This document shows, piece after piece, positions 29,786 through 38,857 of a DNA stretch of 64,000 nucleotides; position 1 is the first letter of the stretch, and the number at the start of each line of letters is the position of its first letter. The stretch is from Halanaerobiales bacterium (lineage in GTDB: Bacteria; Bacillota; Halanaerobiia; Halanaerobiales; Halanaerobiaceae). The notes below the pieces were generated by a model. It had not been told where the DNA came from. It worked only from the letters and a program-made list of their open reading frames with translations, and made no database searches. The stretch spans positions 1 to 64,000 of the forward strand of contig JADQBT010000002.1 of assembly GCA_016278485.1 (NCBI GenBank), given 5' to 3'. A program made the translations under genes and the position numbers.

Positions 29786-30751
29786 ATGCTTGAGTATATT
29801 GGTAAAAGAATGTGGCAGACTTTAATCGTCCTGTTTACAGTGACAATTATTGTGTTTATTATGGTTAATGCGAATGGAGATCCAGTTCAGTCATTATTAC
29901 CTCCTGATGCAGAACCATGGGCAGTAGAAGAATTGAAAGCATCACTCGGACTTAATCAACCATTATATATTCAATATTTTAGATTTGTTAATAATGCATT
30001 ACATGGTGATTTAGGTATCTCTTATTATCAACAGGTGCCTGCACTTGGTCTAGTTTTAGAAAGATTACCGAAAACAATGGAATTGGCTTTAGCAGCTATC
30101 TTTATTTCTGTGATTATTGCTATTCCGGCTGGTATCTATGCGGCCATAAAACCGGAAAGTCCTTTTTCCAAATTAATAATGTTTGGTTCGCTGACTGGGA
30201 TTTCTTTACCTACCTTTTTGTCAGGAATTCTGTTAATTATGATCTTTGCTGTCAACTTAGCTTGGTTACCTTCATCTGGTAGAGGAGAAGTGGCACAATT
30301 TATTGGTATCCAATCAAGTTTGTTTACATTTGATGGTTGGCAACATATTATTATGCCTGCAACTACTTTAGGTTTATATATGGTAGCGATGTTGATTAGA
30401 TTAGTTAGGGCCGGGATGCGGGAAGTATTAAAACAAGATTATATTTCATTTGCCCGTGCAAAAGGAATGCCGGGTCGGGTAATTTATATTAGGCATGCAT
30501 TGAAGAATACGATGATACCTGTTATTACGGTTATTGGTTTGCAATTGGGAAGATTGATCGCGTTTTCGATGATTACCGAGAGGATTTTTGCCTGGCCCGG
30601 GATGGGAAAATTAATACTTGATTCAATAAACCGTCTGGACCGGCCTGTAATTATGTCTTATATACTTGTGGTGGCTGTCCTTTTTGCAGCTATTAATTTA
30701 ATTGTTGATTTATTATACTTCTTTTTTGATCCCCGGATAGAATTTAATTAA
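29786..30751 (+). CDS. dppB: Dipeptide ABC transporter permease DppB
   Basis: This 321-residue permease has six membrane segments and the coupling motif near YISFARAKGMPGRVIYIRHALKN. Together with DppC it forms the channel. I chose the ATG at 29786, 10 bases after AGAGGAGG; the TTG at 29759 lies before that site. The N-terminal MLEYIGKRMWQT is typical of the family. Confidence 0.94.
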   Translation: MLEYIGKRMWQTLIVLFTVTIIVFIMVNANGDPVQSLLPPDAEPWAVEELKASLGLNQPLYIQYFRFVNNALHGDLGISYYQQVPALGLVLERLPKTMELALAAIFISVIIAIPAGIYAAIKPESPFSKLIMFGSLTGISLPTFLSGILLIMIFAVNLAWLPSSGRGEVAQFIGIQSSLFTFDGWQHIIMPATTLGLYMVAMLIRLVRAGMREVLKQDYISFARAKGMPGRVIYIRHALKNTMIPVITVIGLQLGRLIAFSMITERIFAWPGMGKLILDSINRLDRPVIMSYILVVAVLFAAINLIVDLLYFFFDPRIEFN

Positions 30752-30764
30752 AGGAGGGCTAAGG

Positions 30765-31622
30765 ATGCGAGAATTATTTTATGATTTCAAAAAAGATAAA
30801 TTAGTTATTATGGCTAGTATTATTCTGATGTTCATTATTTTTGTAAGTGTGTTTGCAAGTTTGATTGCTCCCCACAATCCATATGATCTCACTTCAGTTT
30901 CATTAATGGATAGTATGCGTCCCCCTGCTTGGATGGAGGGAGGAGTAAGTAAATTTATATTTGGTTCTGATCTACAAGGTAGAGGAATATTAAGTACAAT
31001 TCTCTATGGAAGTAGAATTTCTTTGTTAGTTGGTCTGGCAGCGGTTGCATTGGGAGGAACGGTTGGTATCACTTTAGGTATGATTGCTGGATATTTTGGT
31101 GGCAAAATTGATAGCCTTATTATGCGACTGGCTGATATTCAATTGGCTTTTCCCACGATGATGATTGCAATTACAGTTATGGCTTTTTTAGGACGCGGTA
31201 TCTTTAAAATGATTATGGTAATTGGCTTGGCAACATGGGTAACTTACGCAAGGACAGCACGCGGCTCAACACTAGCTATTAAAAATAGTGAGTTTATTGA
31301 AGCAGCAAGATTAATTGGAGTTAGTAAAACTAAAATTATTATCCGTCATGTTCTGCCCAATATATTAACTCCTATTATTGTTATTGCTACTGTCCAAATT
31401 GCTCAGGTGATAATGTTGGAAGCAACACTTAGTTTTTTAGGTATGGGCGTTCCTTTAACAGAACCTTCACTTGGTCTGATGATTTCGAATGGTTATAAGA
31501 GATTGTTTAGTGGAAATTGGTGGTTAGTCGTATTTCCAGGCGGTTTCTTGATTTTAATTGTTTTAAGTATCAATATTATTGGTGACTGGTTGCGTGATAC
31601 GCTTAATCCAAAATTAAATTAA
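30765..31622 (+). CDS. dppC: Dipeptide ABC transporter permease DppC
   Basis: This 285-residue second permease has an N-terminal membrane anchor, the DPPC N-terminal region (FGSDLQGRGILSTILYGSRISL), and the EAA-type loop EFIEAARLIGVSKTKIIIRHVLPN that contacts the ATPases. AAAGGAGGG lies 6 bases before the ATG. The spacing from dppB is 13 bases. Confidence 0.94.
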   Translation: MRELFYDFKKDKLVIMASIILMFIIFVSVFASLIAPHNPYDLTSVSLMDSMRPPAWMEGGVSKFIFGSDLQGRGILSTILYGSRISLLVGLAAVALGGTVGITLGMIAGYFGGKIDSLIMRLADIQLAFPTMMIAITVMAFLGRGIFKMIMVIGLATWVTYARTARGSTLAIKNSEFIEAARLIGVSKTKIIIRHVLPNILTPIIVIATVQIAQVIMLEATLSFLGMGVPLTEPSLGLMISNGYKRLFSGNWWLVVFPGGFLILIVLSINIIGDWLRDTLNPKLN

Positions 31623-31663
31623 TACTCTCTGCATATTGAGAAGCGAGTAGAGGAGGAACAAAA

Positions 31664-32662
31664 ATGCAGAAAGAAAAAATATTGGAAGTCAAAGGTTTAA
31701 GAACACATTTTAATACCCGGGAGGGAATTGTTAAATCTGTAAATGGTGTTAGTTTTGATCTTCACCAAGGAGAGATCCTTGGTATTGTAGGGGAATCAGG
31801 GGCAGGAAAATCTGTAACTGGTTTTTCCATCCTGCGATTAATAGAACCACCTGGAGAAGTAGTCGCCGGGGAAGTTAATTTTAGAGGTCAAGATATTTTA
31901 AAACTAAAAGAAAAAGAGATGAATCAGATCAGGGGTAATAAGATATCTATGATTTTTCAAGATCCAATGACTTCTTTGAATCCGGTTCTCACTATTGGTC
32001 AACAGATAATGGAGGTACTGAGGTTTCATCTGAACCTTAGCCGAAAAAAAGCTAGATTAAGAGCTATTGAATTATTGAAGATGGTCGGTATTTCTTCACC
32101 AGAAAAAAGAATAGCACATTATCCTAATCAATTAAGTGGTGGGATGAGACAGCGTGTTGTAATTGCAATTGCACTGGCCAGTGACCCTGAATTAATAATT
32201 GCTGATGAACCTACTACTGCTCTAGATGTTACTATTCAAGCTCAGATTATAAGTCTTATGAAAAAATTAATTAAAGAAAGAAAGACTTCAATGATAATTA
32301 TTAGTCATGATTTGGCCTTAGTTTCTGAAATTGCAGATCGAATAATGGTTATGTATGCAGGTAAAGTTATTGAATATGGTGATAAAAGAAGTTTAATTAC
32401 TAATCCTGCTCATCCCTATACCACTGGTCTGATAGATTCTATTCCCGTCTTAAATAAGGATCAAGCTCGTTTAAAGCAGATTAAGGGACTAATGTCTAGT
32501 CCATTAAACTTACCAGAAGGCTGTAAGTTTAGGTCAAGATGTGAGCGAACAGGAAGTAATTGTGTGGGTGAACCAGAATTAAAAGAGATTGCTAATAACC
32601 ATCAAGTCGCCTGCCATGCTGCCCAACTTTTTTCAGAAGAACTAATGAAAGGAGTGGGTTAA
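31664..32662 (+). CDS. dppD: Dipeptide ABC transporter ATPase DppD
   Basis: This 332-residue ATPase has Walker A GESGAGKS, the Q-loop IFQDPMTSLNPV, signature LSGGMRQR, Walker B LIIADEPTTALD and switch ISHDLALVS. The C-terminal oligopeptide-transporter extension carries a cysteine set (CKFRSRC, CVGEPEL, CHA) that in related proteins binds a [4Fe-4S] cluster. AGAGGAGG precedes the ATG, inside a G/A microrepeat shared with other operon gaps. Confidence 0.95.
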   Translation: MQKEKILEVKGLRTHFNTREGIVKSVNGVSFDLHQGEILGIVGESGAGKSVTGFSILRLIEPPGEVVAGEVNFRGQDILKLKEKEMNQIRGNKISMIFQDPMTSLNPVLTIGQQIMEVLRFHLNLSRKKARLRAIELLKMVGISSPEKRIAHYPNQLSGGMRQRVVIAIALASDPELIIADEPTTALDVTIQAQIISLMKKLIKERKTSMIIISHDLALVSEIADRIMVMYAGKVIEYGDKRSLITNPAHPYTTGLIDSIPVLNKDQARLKQIKGLMSSPLNLPEGCKFRSRCERTGSNCVGEPELKEIANNHQVACHAAQLFSEELMKGVG

Positions 32663-32663
32663 A

Positions 32664-33629
32664 ATGAATTTGCTTGAAGTTAATGAACTTGAAAAACATT
32701 TTGCTGTTAACAATGGTCTTTTTGCTCGGCTTAAGGGAAATGAAAGTTTTGTGCATGCTGTAAATGGTGTTTCATTTTCTATTAAAAAAGGAGAAACATT
32801 GAGTCTAGTTGGTGAAAGTGGCTGTGGAAAATCTACTATTGGCAGAACAGTGTTAGGACTTTATCATCCCTCGGCAGGTGAAATCAAATATGAGGAAAAA
32901 AATATTAGTGACTTTTCAGAAAGAGAAAAATTTAAATTAAAAGAAAAGATGCAGATGATATTTCAAGATCCTTATTCATCTTTAAATCCACGCCAAAAGG
33001 TAAGTGAAATAATTAGTGAACCAATCAGAACCCATAATATTGTTGCTAAGCAGGAGGAAGAAGATTATATTCTTAATCTGCTAGACAAAGTAGGGGTTGA
33101 TGGCTCATATCTAAATCGTTATCCCCATCAGTTTAGTGGGGGTCAGCGTCAGAGAATTGGTATTGCTAGAAGTCTGGCTATGAAACCTGAATTTATTGTT
33201 GCAGATGAACCAATTTCTGCACTTGATGTATCAATTCAGGCACAAATTTTAAATTTAATGATGGATCTGCAGGAAGAGTTTGGATTAACATATCTTTTTA
33301 TTGCACATGATTTAAGTGTCGTTAAGCATATTAGCGACCGGGTGGCGATTATGTATCTAGGCAAGATATTTGAAATAGGTAATAAAAAAGATATTTTCGC
33401 TAATCCAGTTCATCCCTATACTAAAGCATTGTTTAATTCAATTCCTGAATTATCTATTAAGTCTAAAGAAAAATTTTCAGTGCTTGAGGGAGATGTTCCT
33501 GATCCTATTCAGCTACCTACTGGTTGTTATTTTCATTCGCGTTGTGAATATGCAAAAGATATTTGTTTAAAAGAAGAACCACTATTAAAAGAGGTGGAAG
33601 GTAGGCAGACTGCTTGTCACTTATATTAA
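32664..33629 (+). CDS. dppF: Dipeptide ABC transporter ATPase DppF
   Basis: This is the 321-residue partner ATPase. It has Walker A GESGCGKS, Q-loop IFQDPYSSLNPR, signature FSGGQRQR, Walker B FIVADEPISALD and switch IAHDLSVVK. The C-terminus also carries the cysteine set CYFHSRC, CLKEEP and CH. It starts one base after the dppD stop, so the two ATPases are made together. Confidence 0.95.
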   Translation: MNLLEVNELEKHFAVNNGLFARLKGNESFVHAVNGVSFSIKKGETLSLVGESGCGKSTIGRTVLGLYHPSAGEIKYEEKNISDFSEREKFKLKEKMQMIFQDPYSSLNPRQKVSEIISEPIRTHNIVAKQEEEDYILNLLDKVGVDGSYLNRYPHQFSGGQRQRIGIARSLAMKPEFIVADEPISALDVSIQAQILNLMMDLQEEFGLTYLFIAHDLSVVKHISDRVAIMYLGKIFEIGNKKDIFANPVHPYTKALFNSIPELSIKSKEKFSVLEGDVPDPIQLPTGCYFHSRCEYAKDICLKEEPLLKEVEGRQTACHLY

Positions 33630-33678
33630 TAATTGCATTTTATAAGAGAAGTAGAGAAATTGAGAAGGAGAGATAAAA

Positions 33679-34854
33679 TTGCAAGCATATAAAAATTTTA
33701 AATTATACAATCTTGAAAGTGGAGATTTAGTTGACAATCATGTTATTTTAGTCGAAGATGGACGGTTTAAAAAAATTGGGAGAGATGTAGAAGTTCCTGC
33801 TGCAGCTGAAGAAATAGACTTACAAGGCAAGACAGTACTGCCTGGTTTAATAGATGCGCATATTCATTCATTATCAGATGCTTCTGCTAATCCCCATCAG
33901 AATATGGAAGAGGAAAATGATGCGGTAACCATTTTAAAAGCGCAAAAATCTCTTAGGAAAACTCTTAGCATTGGTATTACTTATGTTAGAGATTTAGGTG
34001 GACCTAACTATTATGATCTTGGCTTAAGGGATGCTGAAATTAACGGTATAATACAAAGTCCTCGTCTACAGGTAGCCGGTAAAATGATTACGATGACGGG
34101 TGGGCATGGTTATCGAATTGGTCGAGAAGCTGATGGAGTTGCTGATCTTAGGAAAGCAGCCCGGGAACAGTTGCGAGCAGGTGTAGATGTAGTGAAAATC
34201 ATGGCAACTGGTGGTGTAATGACAGAAGGGGTAGAACCAGGCTCTCCTCAATTGACAGAAGCAGAGATGCGGGTAGCAGTCGAAGAAGCACATAAAGCAG
34301 GCAGAAAAACAGCCTCACATGCTCAGGGAACAATCGGCATCCAGAATGCTGTGCGAGCGGGGATAGATTCAATTGAACATGGTATTTTCCTGGATGATGA
34401 AACAGTTGCGATGATGATAGAACGAGGTACATTTTTAGTTCCGACTTTAGTTGCTCCATATTGGATTGTTGAATATGGAGTAGAAAACGGAGTGCCCAAA
34501 TATGCCGTAGAAAAAGCAAAAAGGGTTATTGATTCACACCTTGCTAGTTTTGAGTTAGCTCGGAAAGCTGGCGTAAAAATAGCAATGGGTACAGATGCTG
34601 GTACACCTTTTAATAAACATGGGAAAAACACCTATGAATTAAAGAAAATGGTGGAAGCTGGTATGTCTCCAAAAGAAGCTATCCAGGCTGCAACAACTGG
34701 GGGATCAGAGTTGCTGGGCATTGATGATAATTATGGATCAATTGTAGAAGGAAAAGTTGCTGATATGGTTGTTGTTGCTGGCAACCCAGCAAATAATATT
34801 GAAGTAATTTTTAATATTGAGCAAGTTTATAAAGCAGGTAATAAGGTTGTTTAA
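33679..34854 (+). CDS. Amidohydrolase-superfamily dipeptidase (prolidase/Xaa-Arg dipeptidase-like)
   Basis: This 391-residue metal-dependent hydrolase has the HxH pair in GLIDAHIHS, the carboxylated lysine in VVKIMATGG, histidines in TASHAQGT and SIEHGIFLD, and the catalytic Asp in MGTDAGTP: the full two-metal set of the amidohydrolase superfamily. Close relatives of this sort include prolidases and Xaa-Arg dipeptidases, and the position at the end of a peptide-import operon fits cleavage of imported dipeptides. The start is TTG, 9 bases after GAAGGAGAG. Exact specificity is not visible. Confidence 0.85.
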   Translation: MQAYKNFKLYNLESGDLVDNHVILVEDGRFKKIGRDVEVPAAAEEIDLQGKTVLPGLIDAHIHSLSDASANPHQNMEEENDAVTILKAQKSLRKTLSIGITYVRDLGGPNYYDLGLRDAEINGIIQSPRLQVAGKMITMTGGHGYRIGREADGVADLRKAAREQLRAGVDVVKIMATGGVMTEGVEPGSPQLTEAEMRVAVEEAHKAGRKTASHAQGTIGIQNAVRAGIDSIEHGIFLDDETVAMMIERGTFLVPTLVAPYWIVEYGVENGVPKYAVEKAKRVIDSHLASFELARKAGVKIAMGTDAGTPFNKHGKNTYELKKMVEAGMSPKEAIQAATTGGSELLGIDDNYGSIVEGKVADMVVVAGNPANNIEVIFNIEQVYKAGNKVV

Positions 34855-34935
34855 TAAATAAAGGAAAACATAGATATTGCTAGAATTGTAATACTATAAC
34901 TATAGAACTAGCTGTAAAAATGGAAGGATGATCTA

Positions 34936-35406
34936 ATGTTTATTAAGTTATTATTACTTTTCACTTTAGTTCCTCTAATTGAATTAGCACTTTTAATAAG
35001 ATTAGGGGAATATATGGGAGTTGTTTTAACTATAATTCTAGTAGCATCAACTGGAGCAATTGGCGTTAGTCTAGCAAGAAGTCAGGGATATAGGGTCATA
35101 GAAAGAATTAAGAATAATCTTAATCGAGGTGAGATGCCGACAGATGATTTAGTTGGTGGTTTATTAATTCTAATGGGTGGGGTAATGTTACTCACCCCTG
35201 GCATCTTAACTGATTTAACTGGTTTTTCTTTAATTTTACCAGGGACTAGAAATTTTTTTACGAAGCTAATTAAAAAAAGGTTTATAAAACATCTAAAAAA
35301 CAAAGATATTAATTTTAACTATCAGGCTGGTTTTGGTAACAGAGGGGCAAAACGTGAAGATGACTATATTGATATTGAGACTGATCAGCAGAAGGAGAAT
35401 GATTAA
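34936..35406 (+). CDS. fxsA: FxsA-family membrane protein
   Basis: This 156-residue inner-membrane protein of the UPF0716/FxsA family has three to four hydrophobic segments. Typical segments are PLIELALLIRLGEYMG, STGAIGVSLARSQG and LLLTPGILTDLTGFSLILPGTR (split over residues 79-104). FxsA of E. coli relieves exclusion of phage T7 by the F plasmid; its normal role is poorly known. The charged C-terminus is variable. The next gene starts 3 bases later. Confidence 0.9.
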   Translation: MFIKLLLLFTLVPLIELALLIRLGEYMGVVLTIILVASTGAIGVSLARSQGYRVIERIKNNLNRGEMPTDDLVGGLLILMGGVMLLTPGILTDLTGFSLILPGTRNFFTKLIKKRFIKHLKNKDINFNYQAGFGNRGAKREDDYIDIETDQQKEND

Positions 35407-35408
35407 AT

Positions 35409-35888
35409 TTGGTTAGTTTTCTGCAAGCTATCTTAATTGCTTTCATCGGATTAGCAGGCACTTTATTAGGAGCAAGAATATCTGTTGTTACTCGGAAAAA
35501 AATTGCCAGGGAGGACCGTGAATCTCAATTTAGATTGGCTGCAATTGATAAAAGATTGAAAGTACATCAGACTGCCTTTAAATTGTGGTCTGAATTAATG
35601 ACTAATCTGGAAGAAGAAATTATTTTTGAGCTTGCTCGTAAAAGTGAAAACTGGTGGTACGAGAATTGTTTATATCTGACTCCAGAAGCAAGAAAAAGTT
35701 TTAAGAAAGTTACGATTAATGTTTCCAGATATTATAAGATAGATGACCCAAAAGAAAAAGATAAGCTATATCAACAGATTAAAGAAGTTGGCAACATTAT
35801 TGTAAAAGGTGTAGAACTTCCTTCAATTGGAGAATATGAAATTATGAGAGTTAATGATATAAAAAATGATTATTGTAAAAAAGATTAA
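35409..35888 (+). CDS. Membrane-anchored protein of unknown function
   Basis: This 159-residue protein has one N-terminal membrane helix (about residues 2-24) and a soluble helical remainder rich in Lys, Glu and Trp (LWSELMTNLEEEIIFEL, SENWWYENCLYL). I recognise no family. The start is TTG, 9 bases after AAGGAG located in the end of fxsA, so the two genes are coupled. The helical, mostly cytoplasmic layout could be a small scaffold or sensor, which is only a guess. Confidence 0.7.
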   Translation: MVSFLQAILIAFIGLAGTLLGARISVVTRKKIAREDRESQFRLAAIDKRLKVHQTAFKLWSELMTNLEEEIIFELARKSENWWYENCLYLTPEARKSFKKVTINVSRYYKIDDPKEKDKLYQQIKEVGNIIVKGVELPSIGEYEIMRVNDIKNDYCKKD

Positions 35889-35945
35889 GCGAGATTAAAG
35901 AGATTCTTTAAAAGCATATTCTAAAAGAATTAGCGGGTGGTATTT

Positions 35946-36785
35946 ATGAATAATTTTTCAGAGTATAATTTCAAAATGATTGATGGAAAACAATTATATG
36001 CTAGAGAATGGAAATCTACAAGTAATGAGCAAGGCTTAGTTTGTCTTGTGCATGGGCTGGGTGAACATACTGGTCGTTATAATAATGTTGCCAATAAACT
36101 AAATAGTAGTGGTCTACATTTAATTGGAATGGATATGCGTGGACATGGGAAATCTCCTGGAAAGAGAGGCCATATCCCCGATTATGCGGTATTAATGGAA
36201 GATATTAGTGTCTTTATTAAAAATGCAAAGCATCTTCATCCAAATTTACCAATCTTCTTATATGGTCATAGTATGGGTGGAAATTTAGTAATCAATTATG
36301 GTTTAAGAAAAAAGCCGGATATTAATGGTATTATAGCTACTGCACCATGGCTTAAACTGGTTAATCCTCCTGCTAAAACAATGATCGCATTTTTAAAGCT
36401 GATGAACTATCTTTTGCCATCTTTTAGTCTACCCAATAATATTGATAGTAAAAAACTGTCACATGATAGTCAGGTTATTAAAGATTATCAAAATGATAAA
36501 TTTGTTCATAGTAAAATATCTGCTAGGCTCTTTGATTGCTTATATGAAGCTGGTTTTTGGGCTCTTGAAAATGCAAATAACTTTCCGCTTCCCCTTTTAA
36601 TTATGCATGGTACTGCCGATCAAATCACATCACATTCGGCCAGCCAATTATTTATCAAGAATGCACCTGCTTATTGTAACTGCAAGGAGTGGGAAGGCTT
36701 ATATCATGAGATTCATAATGAAAAACAAAGTGAAGAGGTATTAGCATACCTAATAAATTGGCTAAAAAAAATCCCTACTTTATAA
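35946..36785 (+). CDS. Alpha/beta hydrolase, monoacylglycerol-lipase-like
   Basis: This 279-residue serine hydrolase has the nucleophile elbow YGHSMGGNL, an oxyanion region VHGLGEHTGRY, the acid in MHGTADQIT and the histidine in LYHEIHNE. The pattern GLGEHxGRY plus MRGHGKSPGKRG is that of lysophospholipase/monoacylglycerol lipases (Hydrolase_4). I chose the ATG at 35946 behind GGGTGG; the GTG at 35937 overlaps it. It converges with a phospholipase-C-like gene. Confidence 0.88.
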   Translation: MNNFSEYNFKMIDGKQLYAREWKSTSNEQGLVCLVHGLGEHTGRYNNVANKLNSSGLHLIGMDMRGHGKSPGKRGHIPDYAVLMEDISVFIKNAKHLHPNLPIFLYGHSMGGNLVINYGLRKKPDINGIIATAPWLKLVNPPAKTMIAFLKLMNYLLPSFSLPNNIDSKKLSHDSQVIKDYQNDKFVHSKISARLFDCLYEAGFWALENANNFPLPLLIMHGTADQITSHSASQLFIKNAPAYCNCKEWEGLYHEIHNEKQSEEVLAYLINWLKKIPTL

Positions 36786-36794
36786 GGAAGGGAT
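36771..36794. terminator. Hairpin shared by the two convergent 3' ends
   Basis: ATCCCT and AGGGAT pair around 12 bases, with A-rich sequence on one side and TTAA on the other. The hairpin lies within the last codons of both convergent genes, which overlap by 6 bases. Confidence 0.4.
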
Positions 36795-37361
36795 TAAAGC
36801 AGGAATAGCAACGAAATTATTGTTATAGCTTATTTCTTTTACTAATTTTTTAGTCATTAATATACAAACTTTAAAGGTGAAATCTAGATCATTTTTAAAA
36901 CTTTGTTTTCTTTTTAAATAATCTTGATGCTTATAGTTAATAAAATTGGAAAGCCTCATATCATAAACCCCGTCATCACTTAGTTTATCTATTGAAGACC
37001 TTTCAAATAATTTTTTTGCAAATTTATTTAGTTGCCATTCATATTTAAAATGAGATAACTTCTTATTAATAAGTTCAGCTTCATTATGAGCTTGACAAAA
37101 GTAATCTGCTATATAATGAAATAATTCGCCCAATTTTAGTGAAAAATCTCTTAAATTTTCTTCCGGATTTAATTCTTGTAAGTCAAAATATTTTTGACAA
37201 AAATTTGTTAAATTATCTTTTTTGAAATGACTAACTGAATCATTTGTAAAATCAGGTTTTATACTACCAAACATAAGCCAGTTCTTAGAAATATTAATAT
37301 TACTTTCAGCTAAATATTTTGCTATATCCTTGGCCAAAAGTTTATGAGTTCTAGTATCCAG
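36780..37361 (-). CDS. Zinc-dependent phospholipase C-like protein, probable CTG start
   Basis: This is a Zn_dep_PLPC-like protein (PF00882 type) of 193 residues if started at CTG 37361. The visible metal-site pattern is THKLLA near the N-terminus, GSIKPDF, and LFHYIADYFCQAHN (HxxxD and a later His). The first His is only included if translation begins at the CTG, which lies 7 bases after a perfect AAGGAGG; the next candidate, TTG 37337, has no ribosome-binding site. No signal peptide is present, so the protein probably stays in the cytoplasm. Substrate unknown. Confidence 0.72.
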   Translation of the reverse strand: MDTRTHKLLAKDIAKYLAESNINISKNWLMFGSIKPDFTNDSVSHFKKDNLTNFCQKYFDLQELNPEENLRDFSLKLGELFHYIADYFCQAHNEAELINKKLSHFKYEWQLNKFAKKLFERSSIDKLSDDGVYDMRLSNFINYKHQDYLKRKQSFKNDLDFTFKVCILMTKKLVKEISYNNNFVAIPALIPSL

Positions 37362-37530
37362 TGTAAATCCTCCTTAATTATATATATATTTATATAATAG
37401 TATATCATAAATGTTAGTAATGTGTTTGTTAAGTCATAATTTAAATTTTGGTATTTATTTAAAAAGAAAGAGGAATTTTGACTAAATAAGCGAAGATAAT
37501 AATTAATGCAAATAATTGGGAGTGAATATC

Positions 37531-38382
37531 ATGAAAGAAGATTATCGCGGAACTTTAATTGAAAGTTTTATAGAAGTGGCTCCATATTTAAACAAATTGT
37601 TGCTCAGAGATACAGCAATAGCAATTACAGATCAGGAAGAGTATGTCGCTTATTTTCCAGGCGAAAAACTTGATCATAAAGTTAAACCTGGTGATAAACT
37701 TAAAGAAAGTAGTATAGTGGTAAGATCTATGCAAAATAGAAAACTTGAAGTTGATCGCATAGATAATACTGATCTTTTTGGGGTAGCATATATAGGTCTT
37801 GCTATGCCAATTATTAATGATGAAGATCAAGTAATCGGTGCAGTTTTTATCGGTGAATCAACAGATGAACAGGATATTTTACGTACTATGGCAGAGGAAT
37901 TAACTATTAATACAGAAAATGTTTCAGAATCATCCCAAAAAGTAGCTGCCAGAGCAGAAGAATTATCTTCCTTTGTGCAGGAGCTTAAGGAATTATCAGA
38001 AAAGTCTTATCAACAGATGGAAGATGTTGATCAAGTTGTTAATTTTATTAAAGATATTTCATCTAGAACTAATCTGCTTGGTTTAAATGCTTCGATAGAA
38101 GCTGCTCGAGTGGGTGATTTAGGAAATGGTTTTGGAGTAGTCGCAAAAGAGATCCGTGATTTATCAGAAAAAAGCAGTAAATCTGTTGCTAATATTCAAG
38201 ACCTACTCAATGGCTTGGAAAAGAGTAGCAAAAAAATAAAAGAAAGAGTTATCTCCATTGATGAAGTTTCAGAAGAACAAGCTGGTATTCTTGAAGATAT
38301 TGCAGCTTCCTCTGAGGAGATTAATGCCATGGTAGAAGAACTATCTAGTCTGGCTGACAGCCTAAGTGAAGACGATTGCTAG
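37531..38382 (+). CDS. Soluble methyl-accepting-chemotaxis-type signal transducer
   Basis: This 283-residue protein has no membrane segment. Residues 1-125 form a PAS/Cache-like sensor ([39 protein letters not shown]). Residues 140-280 form a short chemoreceptor signalling coil with the conserved tip [20 protein letters not shown] and [16 protein letters not shown]. It should couple CheA/CheW to a cytoplasmic cue. I chose the ATG at 37531, 6 bases after GGGAGTG; the TTG at 37516 overlaps that site. Confidence 0.85.
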   Translation: MKEDYRGTLIESFIEVAPYLNKLLLRDTAIAITDQEEYVAYFPGEKLDHKVKPGDKLKESSIVVRSMQNRKLEVDRIDNTDLFGVAYIGLAMPIINDEDQVIGAVFIGESTDEQDILRTMAEELTINTENVSESSQKVAARAEELSSFVQELKELSEKSYQQMEDVDQVVNFIKDISSRTNLLGLNASIEAARVGDLGNGFGVVAKEIRDLSEKSSKSVANIQDLLNGLEKSSKKIKERVISIDEVSEEQAGILEDIAASSEEINAMVEELSSLADSLSEDDC

Positions 38383-38433
38383 AAAATATATAATTATTTT
38401 TTAAATTAATTTCTTGAATTGCAAAAAAAACTG

Positions 38434-38462
38434 TTGACAACCTATATTTCGTATGCTAAACT
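38434..38462 (+). promoter_or_regulatory. Promoter of the cold-shock gene
   Basis: TTGACA (38434-38439) and TAAACT (38457-38462) are 17 bases apart. The resulting 5' leader is about 58 bases. Confidence 0.7.
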
Positions 38463-38526
38463 ATAAAAGATGGAAATAAAAAAACAAGTAACAAATTCCA
38501 TCGCGAAATTAGGAGGAATTTATTTA

Positions 38527-38730
38527 ATGATTTACACAGGTACAGTTAAGTGGTTTGATGGGAAAAAGGGTTTCGGGTTTATTGAAAGAGAAGATGGCGA
38601 CGATGTATTTGCACACTTCTCAGCAATTGAAGAAGACGGCTTTAAAAACCTTGAAGAAGGTCAAGAAGTTGAATTCGAAATCGTTGAAGGCGATCGCGGC
38701 CCACAAGCTGCTAATATCGTAAAATTATAA
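38527..38730 (+). CDS. Cold-shock protein (CspA family)
   Basis: This 67-residue OB-fold RNA chaperone carries RNP1 KGFGFIER and RNP2 DVFAHFSAI, preceded by [11 protein letters not shown]. It melts RNA structure during growth at low temperature or general translation. I chose the ATG at 38527, 11 bases after AGGAGG; the longer frame from 38470 starts in the leader. A strong terminator follows. Confidence 0.95.
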   Translation: MIYTGTVKWFDGKKGFGFIEREDGDDVFAHFSAIEEDGFKNLEEGQEVEFEIVEGDRGPQAANIVKL

Positions 38731-38756
38731 AGCAAATAAAAGTTTTATAATAGAAT

Positions 38757-38796
38757 TAAAAGCCCTGATTGCTTACGAGTGGTCAGGGCTTTTTTG
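38757..38796 (+). terminator. Terminator of the cold-shock gene
   Basis: AAAAGCCCTGA and TCAGGGCTTTT pair around 14 bases and continue into TTTTTT. Confidence 0.85.
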
Positions 38797-38857
38797 GTTT
38801 ATAATAATATAAATGATCAAAATATATAATGATGCAAATAGAAAGGGTATATTTTAC

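Noticed and set aside
34066-34519. Long minus-strand frames opposite the amidohydrolase gene
   Set aside because: They lie wholly inside a gene with complete active-site motifs, have no ribosome-binding site and resemble no family.
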